Counted from the first letter of the stretch, positions 16,314 to 25,643 are shown. The stretch: DNA of 64,000 nucleotides from Oceanotoga teriensis (GCF_003148465.1 NZ_QGGI01000012.1:1-64000); one strand, 5' to 3'. Made by a program: numbers and translations. The notes: generated from the sequence alone by a model not told the origin.

Positions 16314-17215
16314 TTTTTATTCCTTTTTTTTTGAATATTTTAATAACTCCTTTTATTATTAAATTTGCTTTAAAGTTTTCTATTGTAGATAAACCAGATA
16401 ATAATCTTAAAAATCATAAAAAAATAACACCTTATCTTGGTGGATTGTCTTTATTTTTGAGTATTTTACCTTTTTATTTTGATGATTTATATTATATAAT
16501 TCCAGCTTTTATAATAATGATTATAGGACTTTTTGATGATATTAAAAATATTAATCCTTTTTTTAGATTATTTGTTGAATTTGCTGTTATTACTTTTACT
16601 GTTGTTAATTTTCATATGGGATTTAGTATTATTATAAATATACTTTTTATAATAACGGGAGTTGCTTTAATAAATGCTGTTAATATGATAGATGGTATGG
16701 ATGGACTTTGTTCTGGAACAGCTTTAATATCACTTTTATTTTTTGCTATAATAAGTAAAAACTTTGATATATTATATTTTGTTTTTGCTTTATTAGGATT
16801 TTTAGTATTTAATTTTTATCCTGCAAAAATTTTTTTAGGAGATGCTGGATCATATTTAATAGGGTTTACTTTATTTTATAATTTTAATTATCTTACGTCT
16901 AAATCGGGTTTTGGTGGATATTTTATAGGTTTAATCATAACAGCTTATTTTTTTACAGATTTGTTTTTTTCTATTTTGAGGAGAATTATGAATGATAAAT
17001 CACCTTTTTATGGTGATAAAGAGCATATTTATGATAAAATTAGAAGTAGATTTAATACTAAGATTTCAACAACGGTTTTGATTAATTATATTATAGTTTT
17101 TTCTTTTGGTTTAATTTCATGGTTTTCATGGTTTAAACCTTATCTTGGGATAGGTATTGCATTTGTTTTGTTTTTATTTACCGGGGTTTATTTTAGATTA
17201 TATAAGTATGATTGA
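16310..17215 (+). CDS. Polyprenyl-phosphate sugar-1-phosphate transferase, MraY/WecA/TagO family
   Basis: Integral membrane enzyme of 301 residues with about ten helices. It should transfer a sugar-1-phosphate from a UDP-sugar to undecaprenyl phosphate and so start a lipid-linked glycan. Motifs: the TPYLGGL loop, FDDIKNINP (metal-binding Asp pair), NAVNMIDGMDGL, and FNFYPAKIFLGDAGSYLIGF, a pattern nearer WecA/TagO than MraY. The final cytoplasmic loop (YGDKEHIYDKIRSRF) carries the conserved His. Its position after dehydratase, aminotransferase and GT2 genes supports a surface-glycan role rather than murein synthesis. Confidence 0.88.
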   Translation: MIFIPFFLNILITPFIIKFALKFSIVDKPDNNLKNHKKITPYLGGLSLFLSILPFYFDDLYYIIPAFIIMIIGLFDDIKNINPFFRLFVEFAVITFTVVNFHMGFSIIINILFIITGVALINAVNMIDGMDGLCSGTALISLLFFAIISKNFDILYFVFALLGFLVFNFYPAKIFLGDAGSYLIGFTLFYNFNYLTSKSGFGGYFIGLIITAYFFTDLFFSILRRIMNDKSPFYGDKEHIYDKIRSRFNTKISTTVLINYIIVFSFGLISWFSWFKPYLGIGIAFVLFLFTGVYFRLYKYD

Positions 17216-17232
17216 AAAGAGGTGCATTTTTA

Positions 17233-18540
17233 TTGGCAATTTTGAAAGATAGCCGTAGAAATTATTTAGTCGTTAAGCCTTGGGCTGTTAAAAAAATATT
17301 TTTTAATGATAATTCTGAATTAGATGATTTTGATATTTTTGAAAAATATACATTTGAAGTAGAAGCTAAAACAGGAAGCTTTAAATGGATGTTTAATGAA
17401 TTTAGTCATGAAAAAATGGATGATTTTGAAAATTTGAAAGTGGATATAGAGTATATTCCACTTGTTTTGACTTTGTTCAGAATAAATAAATTTTTGAATT
17501 CTAATTATAAAAATATGGCTTCAGTTTTATCATCTGATTTGGATAATATGACAAATGAAATAATTACTAAAGAAAGTTTACTTTTTGCAAATGAAGAGAG
17601 TTCTAATATAGTTTTTGTTTATTTGAAAAAGAAAAAAACTACTATTGAGCATCATCTTATATTTAGTAGTATGGATTATAATAATTATTTTGACATAAAA
17701 ATTAATGTCAAACCCGATATACTTTTGAATTTTTATTCAAATTTATTGAATGAATTTAATAAGTATAGATTAGAAACTTTGCCTGTAGTTATTCAAAGTA
17801 TGTCAAATGTTTATGATGAAGTTATAAAAGGTATAGATGTTTTGAATTATGATAATATAAAAGATATTGAAGATAAGATATTTTCCATTTATGATATAGA
17901 TATCATGAAAATAATAGATCCCATAGATTCTTCTACAGATTTTGAAGATTATATTAATTATCTAAATTTTTTGTATAAAGAAAACAATAATAATAAAGAT
18001 GAAAATGAAGTTGAAATAGATTTTATGATAGAAGACATGGAAAATCTTGAAGAACAGATTAAAAATATACTTGAAAATGAAGATTTTTCTGAAGAAGATG
18101 GAGTTTATAGTGTTAATATTTCTGGGAATGATGTGCAAAACAGTGAAAATGAAGAGTTATTTAATGAAATAGAAGAAGAAATGATGGAAATTCTTGATGG
18201 GATTATTTTTGAAGATGATTATGATGAAGATTATATAATTGATGAACTTAAAACTCTCATAAAAAATGTAAATTTTTTATTTTCAAATAATATTTATACT
18301 AAAGCAGATTTTCAAAGAAAACTTCTGTTGGATATAATAAATGCTTATGGAGTTAAAAAAGTTTTGAATATAACTAATTTACTTCAAGAAGTTTTCGAAG
18401 ATATTAGCATAGAAATGGAAATAGATAGTGTTTATGCAATTTCTGAAGATAAGATTATAAATGATTATAAGAAATGGTATAAGAATATTTTCAGTAGTAA
18501 AGGAATATCTATATTTAATGCCATTAAAAATGGTAAGTAA
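17233..18540 (+). CDS. Acidic protein of unknown function between glycan genes and fliS
   Basis: Soluble protein of 435 residues with no membrane segment or signal peptide. The first 150 residues look globular; residues 250-345 are very acidic (MIEDMENLEEQIKNIL, EIEEEMMEILDGIIFEDDYDED), and the C-terminal 90 residues return to a mixed helical pattern. No family recognised. A TTG at 17212 opens the frame, but AAAGAGGTG lies eight bases before the TTG at 17233, which I prefer. Placement before fliS hints at a flagellar or motility role; no motif supports this directly. Confidence 0.7.
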   Translation: MAILKDSRRNYLVVKPWAVKKIFFNDNSELDDFDIFEKYTFEVEAKTGSFKWMFNEFSHEKMDDFENLKVDIEYIPLVLTLFRINKFLNSNYKNMASVLSSDLDNMTNEIITKESLLFANEESSNIVFVYLKKKKTTIEHHLIFSSMDYNNYFDIKINVKPDILLNFYSNLLNEFNKYRLETLPVVIQSMSNVYDEVIKGIDVLNYDNIKDIEDKIFSIYDIDIMKIIDPIDSSTDFEDYINYLNFLYKENNNNKDENEVEIDFMIEDMENLEEQIKNILENEDFSEEDGVYSVNISGNDVQNSENEELFNEIEEEMMEILDGIIFEDDYDEDYIIDELKTLIKNVNFLFSNNIYTKADFQRKLLLDIINAYGVKKVLNITNLLQEVFEDISIEMEIDSVYAISEDKIINDYKKWYKNIFSSKGISIFNAIKNGK

Positions 18541-18596
18541 AGCCTTTTTGTTTTTAGACGATTATATAATGATAAACTTTTTTAGGAGGCTTTTTT

Positions 18597-19205
18597 ATGA
18601 GCGATAAAGTTTTACTGAGTTTAAGTGGTATAAAAAATGAAAATTTTGAAATTGAAAAAAATGAATTTGAAACTTTTGAAAAATTAGTTGATTTTTATGG
18701 TGAGGATACAAAAGGAATTTTAACTTATATCAAAATTAATGATCAAGAAATACCTTTAAATTATTTCGATGAGGTTAAAAATGCATTTTTTGAAGGTGGA
18801 GAATCTATAGAACTTATGTTTGAAACTAAAAAATCAGTATTAAATTCTCTTATAGAGGAAGGATTTGAATATATAAATAAGGTTAGAGAAAATCTTGATA
18901 ATCTTTCTAAAGAAGTTTTGATGAATAGCCAAGAGGGACATAAAATGTTAGGATCTCTTAGTGAGGGGTTTGAAGCTTTACTGACTATAATTAATCAGAC
19001 TAATGAATATATAGGGGAAGTTACGTATAATGAACAACAAATAGAAAAAATTAAGAGCATATTATCTACAATAGTACAAGCTCAAGCTTCAAAAAATTAT
19101 ATAGAATTATCAGATAATGTAGATTTCGATCTTCCAGAAATTATAAATATATTTGATGATGTTTTGAAAGAATCAAAAAGAATTTTAAATCATAAAGTAA
19201 ATTAG
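18597..19205 (+). CDS. Helical protein of unknown function, adjacent to fliS
   Basis: Protein of 202 residues. A short N-terminal beta-like part (KVLLSLSGI, ILTYIKINDQEIPL) is followed from residue 80 by long helices (SLIEEGFEYINKVRENLDNLS). No membrane segment and no recognised family. The ATG has TTAGGAGG upstream and fliS starts ten bases after its stop, so the two are surely cotranscribed. The helical C terminus and context would suit a flagellar export chaperone or filament-associated factor, but this is inferred from neighbours alone. Confidence 0.7.
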   Translation: MSDKVLLSLSGIKNENFEIEKNEFETFEKLVDFYGEDTKGILTYIKINDQEIPLNYFDEVKNAFFEGGESIELMFETKKSVLNSLIEEGFEYINKVRENLDNLSKEVLMNSQEGHKMLGSLSEGFEALLTIINQTNEYIGEVTYNEQQIEKIKSILSTIVQAQASKNYIELSDNVDFDLPEIINIFDDVLKESKRILNHKVN

Positions 19206-19215
19206 GAGGGATCAT

Positions 19216-19650
19216 ATGTATCAAAATCCCAATTCCAATACTTATTTAGAAAATTCGGTTAATACTGCAAGTCCTGCTAAATTAGTTGAAATGCTTTATA
19301 AAAATGCACATGAAAGGCTTCAACGTTCTTTAAAATTAATAGATGATAAAAGTATAGCAGAAGTAAATTTTGAATTGAAAAGGGTTCAGGATATAATAAA
19401 TGAGTTAAATGTATCTTTGAATATGGAAGTTGGCGGAGATATATCTGTAGGATTGAGATCTTTATATTCGTATTTAAATAGAAGATTGCTTGAAGCAAAT
19501 ATGAAAAAGGATAAAGAAATTATTTTAGAAGTTGATGGATTTTTAGTTGAATTACTTGAAACTTGGAGAGAAGCTATGAAAAATGCTCCTCAGACAGTTA
19601 AAGAAATGAATAATGATATTAAGAGATCTAAATTTGATATAGAAACTTAA
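19216..19650 (+). CDS. fliS: Flagellar secretion chaperone FliS
   Basis: Cytoplasmic chaperone that binds the flagellin C terminus and stops it polymerising before export. At 144 residues it is near the family length. The N terminus NPNSNTYLENSVNTASPAKLVEML is typical, as are the four-helix pattern with YKNAHERL, RVQDIINELNVSLNME and ISVGLRSLYSYLNRRLLEAN. AGGAGGG precedes the ATG. Flagellin and the FliD cap gene are not in the window. A terminator follows within 20 bases. Confidence 0.93.
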   Translation: MYQNPNSNTYLENSVNTASPAKLVEMLYKNAHERLQRSLKLIDDKSIAEVNFELKRVQDIINELNVSLNMEVGGDISVGLRSLYSYLNRRLLEANMKKDKEIILEVDGFLVELLETWREAMKNAPQTVKEMNNDIKRSKFDIET

Positions 19651-19663
19651 TTTTTAAATCATT

Positions 19664-19696
19664 AGAGGGGGCCTTTGGGCTCTCTTTTGTTTTTTG
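19664..19696 (+). terminator. Intrinsic terminator after fliS
   Basis: AGAGGGGGCC, a TTT loop and GGGCTCTCT form an imperfect hairpin, followed by TTTTGTTTTTTG. It closes the run that starts at hisS. Confidence 0.8.
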
Positions 19697-19972
19697 TTAT
19701 AATAATATTAAATGTAGTTTATATTTCTAGTTTAATTTAAAATAAATTTATTAAAAACGTTACAAATAGAAGTTTTTTTTAAAGTTTTTTTATTAATATA
19801 TTATTGTGTTAAAAAATACGTATATTACAGCGTATATAGAATATGAAATAAAGGAGGGTAGAGGTTATAGTAAAACGTGTAATATTATAAAACTTTTAAA
19901 ATAATTTATGATGAAATTGGTCTTGAATATTATATAATAAAAGTTTTATAAGTTTTATATAACTTATTATAA
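19697..19972. other. AT-rich intergenic region with an inverted repeat and an orphan Shine-Dalgarno sequence
   Basis: There is no supported gene here. It contains a perfect 14-base inverted repeat, TTATAAAACTTTTA at 19885-19898 and its complement at 19938-19951, ending about 20 bases before the next start codon. A strong AAGGAGGG stands at 19851-19858 with no ATG, GTG or TTG at usable spacing; an ATA-started 7-codon frame follows. A TATAAT at 19698-19703 could be a -10 element. Confidence 0.5.
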
Positions 19973-21769
19973 ATGCCTTTTAATAATAGATTTAAAAACT
20001 TTAGAACTATTATATATTTATTGATCGTTATAATTGTTTATTTTATCATTTTTTGGGCTTATTCAAATGTAGATGGAAAGGAAAATGTTTCTGTTAATAC
20101 TGGCACCATAGACATTGTAGATATAAAAAACGATAAAAAATTGGATTATAAACCTTTTGAATTTGAAAAAGAATATGGAATAATTCTTGGAGGCTTTGAT
20201 GGTATTTATGTTTTTGATTTTAAAACAAATTCTATAATAGAAAATTTGAGAACTGGTAAGTATATAAGTGAAGTTATAAAAGAAAAAAATATTCTTTATT
20301 TAACAGATAGAGAAGGTTTAAAGATATATGATTTTTCTAATATAAAAGAACCTAAATTAATTAATTCTTTTAATACTTATGGAGAATCATTGGCTTTTGA
20401 TAAAGTTGAAGATTTTGTATACCTTGCCGATGGCAAAAATGGAATAGTTTCTTTTAAAATAGAAGAAGATTTTAATATATTGATAGAACAACATGTCAAA
20501 TTAAATGGAATAGTTTTATCTATACTTCATTATGATGATTTTATATTTGCTATGGGGCCAAAATTAGGACTTTTAACTTTTGAAATAAAAGATGGAAAAA
20601 TCTTTGAATATAGTCATTATAATGATTTTATTAATCCTACTTCTATGCAAATTTTTGAGGATAATATTTATTTATTAGATGAATATAAAGGTCTTTATAT
20701 GTTTGATATAAAAGATATTATTAATGATGCTAATACTCAACCTGTTAAAATTTATCCTCTTGAGATGACATCTTCTTTTTATGTCAACAAAGATGGTATT
20801 TTTTATGCAAATTCAAAAGGTATTTTTGATTTAGCAGGTGATGAAATAATAAGAGAAAATTTTGATAGAACTAAAATAAAAGTTAATGATAATCTTATAT
20901 ATATTTCTCAAAGAGAAAAAGGTTTTAAAGTATATGATATTTTAAAAAAAGAATATGTATATAAGTATAATATATTAAATTATATAAATAATTTTAAAGT
21001 ATTTGAAAATGGTATTTTAATAGAAGATTCTTCTAATATAATGTTTATGGATAATGAAATGAAAAAAATATGGGATATTAATTTAAATGGAGAAGTTTTA
21101 AAATATTCGAAAGGTTTTTTAGTAAGTGGGGATACATTTTTTTCTATTGTTGACAATAAAAAGAAAGTTACTTATGATTCGACTATTAATGTAAATAATT
21201 TTAAAAGTATAAATATAGGTGATTTTATTATAAATGAAGATGGAATTTTCAGATTTGAAAATTTTGATAATTTATATGCTGGAAAAGTTAATGATTTGTG
21301 TGAATGGAGTAATGGATTTTTATTTAATGATGATAATAATATATATTTTTATGATTATGAAAATTATGAAGTTACAAAAAAATTTTTTCATACTAATAAA
21401 ATTCAAGGGGTTTTTACATTTGAAAATGGAATTATTTTTTATACAAATTATAGTTTTTATATTTTAAATAATGATTTTGATGTTATAGATAGTTTTCAAT
21501 ATGATATAAAACCAGATAATTTTATAGTTTCTGAGAATAAAGTTTTTTTTACAATTCAAAGCAGATTTTTTGTTGTAGATATCTTTAATACTGATAGGTA
21601 TAAGATAAAAGAAATGGAATTGCCAATAGTAGATATAGATTATTTCGAAAATAAAGTGTATATATCTCTTTCTTCAGAAGGTATTATTTGGTATGATATA
21701 AATGAAAATCTTGATTTAGAGAAGCTTGGAGAAGTTTTGATCTTTAATGCAAATAATTTTTTATTGTAA
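19973..21769 (+). CDS. Membrane-anchored beta-propeller protein with LVIVD-like repeats
   Basis: Protein of 598 residues. One N-terminal membrane helix (about 13-33) anchors a large extracytoplasmic domain of repeating beta strands. Repeats of the type ILYLTDREGLKIYDFSN-x-KEPK and DFVYLADGKNGIVSFKI match the LVIVD propeller unit, and similar strand groups continue to the end. Such domains usually bind protein or carbohydrate partners; no catalytic residues are evident. The ATG lacks a clear Shine-Dalgarno sequence, unlike nearly every neighbour, and an inverted repeat lies just before it. Confidence 0.75.
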   Translation: MPFNNRFKNFRTIIYLLIVIIVYFIIFWAYSNVDGKENVSVNTGTIDIVDIKNDKKLDYKPFEFEKEYGIILGGFDGIYVFDFKTNSIIENLRTGKYISEVIKEKNILYLTDREGLKIYDFSNIKEPKLINSFNTYGESLAFDKVEDFVYLADGKNGIVSFKIEEDFNILIEQHVKLNGIVLSILHYDDFIFAMGPKLGLLTFEIKDGKIFEYSHYNDFINPTSMQIFEDNIYLLDEYKGLYMFDIKDIINDANTQPVKIYPLEMTSSFYVNKDGIFYANSKGIFDLAGDEIIRENFDRTKIKVNDNLIYISQREKGFKVYDILKKEYVYKYNILNYINNFKVFENGILIEDSSNIMFMDNEMKKIWDINLNGEVLKYSKGFLVSGDTFFSIVDNKKKVTYDSTINVNNFKSINIGDFIINEDGIFRFENFDNLYAGKVNDLCEWSNGFLFNDDNNIYFYDYENYEVTKKFFHTNKIQGVFTFENGIIFYTNYSFYILNNDFDVIDSFQYDIKPDNFIVSENKVFFTIQSRFFVVDIFNTDRYKIKEMELPIVDIDYFENKVYISLSSEGIIWYDINENLDLEKLGEVLIFNANNFLL

Positions 21770-21772
21770 TTA

Positions 21773-21811
21773 AAACTCCAAAGTAGAATTAAACTACTTT
21801 GGAGTTTATTA
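21773..21811. terminator. Bidirectional intrinsic terminator
   Basis: AAACTCCAAAGTAG and CTACTTTGGAGTTT form a perfect 14-pair stem around AATTAAA, between the convergent propeller and STAS genes. Confidence 0.88.
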
Positions 21812-21814
21812 TAA

Positions 21815-22114
21815 TTATTTTATTGTAATTATTTTATCGAGTTTTACTATTTCTATAACTTTTTTGACATTTGAATTTGAAACATTATGTATTTCCATTA
21901 TACCATTTTCTTTTTTATAATCTGCAAAAAAATAAAATATTCTTCCAAGTCCAGAACTGTCTATATATTCAAGTCCATCCATGTCTATTATGATTTTTTT
22001 CATTCCCTTATCTTTTAAGTCATATAACATTTCTTTTAATTTTCCCGAGTTTGATATATCAATTCTACCTTCTAATTTTATTTTTCCGATATTTCCAGTT
22101 ATTTCTTTTTTCAT
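21815..22114 (-). CDS. STAS-domain protein, anti-sigma factor antagonist type
   Basis: Single STAS domain of 99 residues. The loop EYIDSSGLGRI carries Ser53 and Ser54, the site that is phosphorylated in SpoIIAA/RsbV proteins and controls binding to an anti-sigma kinase. ATG follows GGGGG. No HPK-type anti-sigma kinase or alternative sigma gene is near it. A SpoIIE-type phosphatase that could act on such a protein is encoded at 55605-57002, and the two may belong to one partner-switching path; that link is inference. Confidence 0.9.
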   Translation of the reverse strand: MKKEITGNIGKIKLEGRIDISNSGKLKEMLYDLKDKGMKKIIIDMDGLEYIDSSGLGRIFYFFADYKKENGIMEIHNVSNSNVKKVIEIVKLDKIITIK

Positions 22115-22195
22115 ATTTATACCCCCTAATTAGAGTCTGTTAATTTTTCATAGCTTTTTAATATAATTATAACATAAATTCTCATTATATACCAA

Positions 22196-23995
22196 TTATT
22201 TTTGAGATGATTCATAAAGTTCTTCTAATTCTTGATTTATTTGATCTTCTTCTATGGTTATTTTCTCAAGGTTTTTTTCATATTTTTCTTTTTTCTCCAT
22301 CAATTCGATAACTTTTGAATAATTGTTTCCATTTATTATTAATTCTTTTTCAGTTAGGTCTATTTTTTTGAATAAATCATCAGCAATTATTATTATTTCT
22401 TCTTTCCTTCTTTCTAAAGCTTTTATTCTATTTTTTATCTTTTTCATTTGTAAAAGTATGTCTTTATCTTTCTTTTTTTTATTTAATTTAAAAGAATCTT
22501 CTTGTATTTCTTCTAAAAAATCATCTAATTCTGTAGAAATATGCGATTTTCCATTTTTTATGAAAATAAATTTATCTGATATATTTTTTAATAATTTCTC
22601 ATCATGGGATACTAATATTATTGCGCCTTTAAATTCTTTTAAGGTTTCTTCTAATGTTTGAACTGTTAATATATCTAAATGGTTTGTTGGCTCATCGAGG
22701 ATTAACACATTTGGTTTATTTAATATTTCTTTTGCCAATGCCAATCTTGTTAATTCTCCACCAGATAAAGTATTTATAGTTTTAAATACATTTTCTCCAA
22801 CAAAACCAAATCTTCCAAGATATTTTCTTACTTCATAATCTGGCCATTCTGGCATAAGTTTCCAAGTTTCTGTCATTATATCATTTAACCTATTAAATGA
22901 TGAAATTACCTGATCGAGGTATCCTATTTTTATATTGTGTCCCCATTTATAATGACCAGAATTTTGAATTAATTTATTATTTATTATTTTTAATAAAGTT
23001 GATTTTCCACAACCATTATTTCCTATTATCGAAACTTTTTCACCTTCATTTACTTCAAAGTTTATGTCTTTTAGTAAAGGTGAATTATTGTTGAATTCGA
23101 ATTTTAAGTTTGTGACTTCAAGAACTTTATAACCAGTTTTTTGCGGTTCTGGTATTTTTATTTTTATAGCTCTTTCTTCTTCGATGGTATCAATTTGTTC
23201 ATACTCTTTTTTTATCTTTTCTAAGGATCTTTCTCTTATTATAGCTTGACGAACCATTTTTTCAGTAGCCCATTTTCTATACCTTTTTATCATTTTTTCA
23301 AGTCTATCCATTTCTTTTTCGAGATTAGATTTTCTTGAAGCAACTGAATAAATCAAATTTTCTCTTTGTTTCATATAATTATCAAAAGGTCCTTTGAATT
23401 CCCATACTTGATAATTGTTTATTTCCCAATATTTATTACAGAGATTATTTAAAAAATTTCTGTCATGAGATACCGTTATAATAGCTCCTTTATATTTCTT
23501 TAGATAACTTGTTAACCATTTTATTGAATATAAATCTAAATGGTTTGTCGGTTCATCTAAAAGAAGTAAGTTATGATTTCCAGCCAATGTTTTTCCCAAA
23601 GACAGTCTTGTTAATTCTCCACCACTTAAAGATTTTACTTTTCTTTCCCAAGTTTCCTCTGGAAATCCCAAGCCTATTAATACACCCTTTATAGATTTAT
23701 CCATCATTATATCATCTACATTATTTATTCCTCTTTTTACAAAGGAAATTAAGTTTTCATCTGGATTTTCCATTCTAAATTGTTTTAAGAATTCAATTTG
23801 AGTTTTATTACTTTTTATAACAGAACCTTCTAAAGGTTCTATAATTTCAGTTAGTATATTTAATAATGTTGTTTTACCGGATCCATTTTGTCCTATTAAA
23901 GCTATTCTATCTTCATCATATACGGTCAAGTTTACATCAAAAAATAGATCTTGTTCACCAAAATTATGAGAAATATTTTCTAATTTTATAAGCAT
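22196..23995 (-). CDS. ABC-F family ATPase
   Basis: Soluble tandem ABC protein, 599 residues, of the ribosome-associated ABC-F type. There are two ATPase domains (Walker A GQNGSGKTT near residue 37 and GNNGCGKST near 327), each with an LSGGELTRL signature and LLDEPTNHLD. A charged interdomain linker (about 215-275, RLEKMIKRYRKWA) matches the P-site tRNA-interaction motif region. The C-terminal 100 residues form a charged coiled coil as in Uup/YdiF-like members. The start overlaps the previous stop by one base (TAATG). Confidence 0.93.
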   Translation of the reverse strand: MLIKLENISHNFGEQDLFFDVNLTVYDEDRIALIGQNGSGKTTLLNILTEIIEPLEGSVIKSNKTQIEFLKQFRMENPDENLISFVKRGINNVDDIMMDKSIKGVLIGLGFPEETWERKVKSLSGGELTRLSLGKTLAGNHNLLLLDEPTNHLDLYSIKWLTSYLKKYKGAIITVSHDRNFLNNLCNKYWEINNYQVWEFKGPFDNYMKQRENLIYSVASRKSNLEKEMDRLEKMIKRYRKWATEKMVRQAIIRERSLEKIKKEYEQIDTIEEERAIKIKIPEPQKTGYKVLEVTNLKFEFNNNSPLLKDINFEVNEGEKVSIIGNNGCGKSTLLKIINNKLIQNSGHYKWGHNIKIGYLDQVISSFNRLNDIMTETWKLMPEWPDYEVRKYLGRFGFVGENVFKTINTLSGGELTRLALAKEILNKPNVLILDEPTNHLDILTVQTLEETLKEFKGAIILVSHDEKLLKNISDKFIFIKNGKSHISTELDDFLEEIQEDSFKLNKKKKDKDILLQMKKIKNRIKALERRKEEIIIIADDLFKKIDLTEKELIINGNNYSKVIELMEKKEKYEKNLEKITIEEDQINQELEELYESSQK

Positions 23996-24684
23996 TATTC
24001 ACCTCTTATTGCAAGCAAAGCTTCTTCTTTGCTCATTTCTTTATAAGCACCTTCTTCTATAGTTAATTTCAAAGATCCTATTTGTGTTCTCTTAAGATCT
24101 GTTAATGTGAGATCTATTTTTTTAATCATCCTTTTAACTTGATGATATTTACCTTCTGTTATTTTTAGTTCTATTGTGTTAGAATCTAATTTTTTAGCAA
24201 TTGATTTTTTTGTTATAAAATCTCCAAGATCCATAGGTTCCATGAGCATTTTTAATTTTTCATCTTCTATTTCTTCTTTTGTTTTAATTATATATGTTTT
24301 ATAAACTTCTTTCTTGGGAGATATTATTTTATGAATATAATTTCCATCATTTGATAGGATTAAAAGACCGTTAACATCGACATCCAGTCTTCCTGCTATT
24401 GACAAATCATCTTTGAATGGATGATCAATGAGATCTAAGACTACTGGTATATTTGAATCTTTATTTGCAGATAAATATCCTTTTGGTTTATTTAACATTA
24501 TATAAATGTTATCATAAGCCATTATTTTTTCGTTTTCATATTTTACTATATCATTTTTATTTACTTTGTATGAAGGACTTTTTATAATAGAATCATTTAT
24601 TTTAATTTTTCCTTTTTTTATTAATATTTTTACCTCAGAACGTGAACCAATTTTTGAATTACTAAGATATTTATCAAGTCTCAT
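23995..24684 (-). CDS. Pseudouridine synthase, RsuA/RluB family
   Basis: Cytoplasmic rRNA-modifying enzyme of 229 residues. An S4 RNA-binding domain occupies residues 1-60 (MRLDKYLSNSKIGSRSEVKILI). The catalytic domain follows, with AGRLDVDVNGLLIL carrying the nucleophilic Asp, and KITEGKYHQVKRM near the C terminus. The frame begins three codons earlier at a GTG, but GGTGG before the ATG at 24684 favours that start. The target uridine cannot be told from sequence. It is cotranscribed with the ABC-F gene. Confidence 0.9.
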   Translation of the reverse strand: MRLDKYLSNSKIGSRSEVKILIKKGKIKINDSIIKSPSYKVNKNDIVKYENEKIMAYDNIYIMLNKPKGYLSANKDSNIPVVLDLIDHPFKDDLSIAGRLDVDVNGLLILSNDGNYIHKIISPKKEVYKTYIIKTKEEIEDEKLKMLMEPMDLGDFITKKSIAKKLDSNTIELKITEGKYHQVKRMIKKIDLTLTDLKRTQIGSLKLTIEEGAYKEMSKEEALLAIRGE

Positions 24685-24703
24685 TTTTACCACCTTTATT
24701 ATA

Positions 24704-24740
24704 AAGAACTCATAAAGTATTTTAAGCTTTATGAGTTCTT
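24704..24740 (-). terminator. Intrinsic terminator of the clpC-radA-disA-smpB unit
   Basis: AAGAACTCATAAAG and CTTTATGAGTTCTT form a perfect 14-pair stem whose right arm covers the stop codon of the ABC ATPase gene. The T-tract on the minus strand is weak, so some read-through to the pseudouridine synthase gene is possible. Confidence 0.72.
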
Positions 24741-25643
24741 AACTATGTAAGAATATATATCTTCAAGATTTGGATTTATTTTTTTTGTTGAAATATCTTT
24801 TTTATCATTATCAAATAATATTTTTTCTTTAGATTCTATTATTATTTTATTTTTTGAGATATTTCTAATATTTATTATATTTTTATCATTTTTAAGTTTA
24901 TCTATTATATTTTTTAATTTTTGTACATCATCAGATTTAAATTCGTACATGTTTATTATTTTATCAAATTCTTTATATATTTTTTCAGTTTTTTCATTTA
25001 TAGCAATTTTCCCATTTAAGATTACAGCTATATTTGAAGAGATTTGTTCTATTTCCCAAATATAATGAGAAGAAATTAATACAGTCACATTTGATAATGT
25101 ATTTTCATTTATTATATATTCCCTTATAAATTTTGAAGTTTCAACATCTATTGCATTAGTTGGTTCATCTAATAGAAGTATTTTAGGGGATTTTACCAAA
25201 GCTCTTGCTATATTTAATTTTTGTTTATTTCCAGAAGATAAATGTTTTGTTAGTTTTTGCTTGTATATATTTAAACCAAAATCTTCTATTAATTTTTTTA
25301 TTTTGTTTTCATATTTTTCTTTTTTTAAACCTGATATGATTGCAAACATTTTTAAGTTTTCTTCTGGAGTTAAGTCTTCTTCAAGGACTGTATAATCTGA
25401 TACTAAACTTATCATTTTTTTTATTTCTTTTTTATTTTTTTTAATATCATGATTAAAAATTTTTATATCACCTGATGTAGGAGTTATAAGTGTTGAAAGC
25501 ATTTTCATAATCGTAGACTTTCCAGCTCCATTTGGACCTAAAAGGCCATATATAGTTCCTTGAGGTATTTTTAAAGATACATCATTTACAGCCAAGGTGT
25601 CTCCAAAATTTTTTGATACATTGTTTATTTCAATGGCATTCAT
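24729..25643 (-). CDS. ABC transporter ATP-binding protein without adjacent permease
   Basis: ATPase of the CcmA/NatA type, 304 residues. Walker A is GPNGAGKST (near 36), the signature is a weakened LSSGNKQKLN, Walker B is ILLLDEPTNAID, and the switch His lies in ISSHYIWE. The C-terminal 80 residues are charged. It follows smpB by 12 bases at the end of the clpC run, and no permease gene is nearby, so the membrane partner must be encoded elsewhere. An ATG with AAAGGAG upstream sets the start. Confidence 0.86.
   Translation of the reverse strand: MNAIEINNVSKNFGDTLAVNDVSLKIPQGTIYGLLGPNGAGKSTIMKMLSTLITPTSGDIKIFNHDIKKNKKEIKKMISLVSDYTVLEEDLTPEENLKMFAIISGLKKEKYENKIKKLIEDFGLNIYKQKLTKHLSSGNKQKLNIARALVKSPKILLLDEPTNAIDVETSKFIREYIINENTLSNVTVLISSHYIWEIEQISSNIAVILNGKIAINEKTEKIYKEFDKIINMYEFKSDDVQKLKNIIDKLKNDKNIINIRNISKNKIIIESKEKILFDNDKKDISTKKINPNLEDIYSYIVKNS

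Noticed and set aside
16310-17215. Assignment as mraY for murein synthesis
   Set aside because: The NMIDGMDGL and GDAGSYLIGF motifs and the glycan-gene context are closer to WecA/TagO; no mur genes are near.
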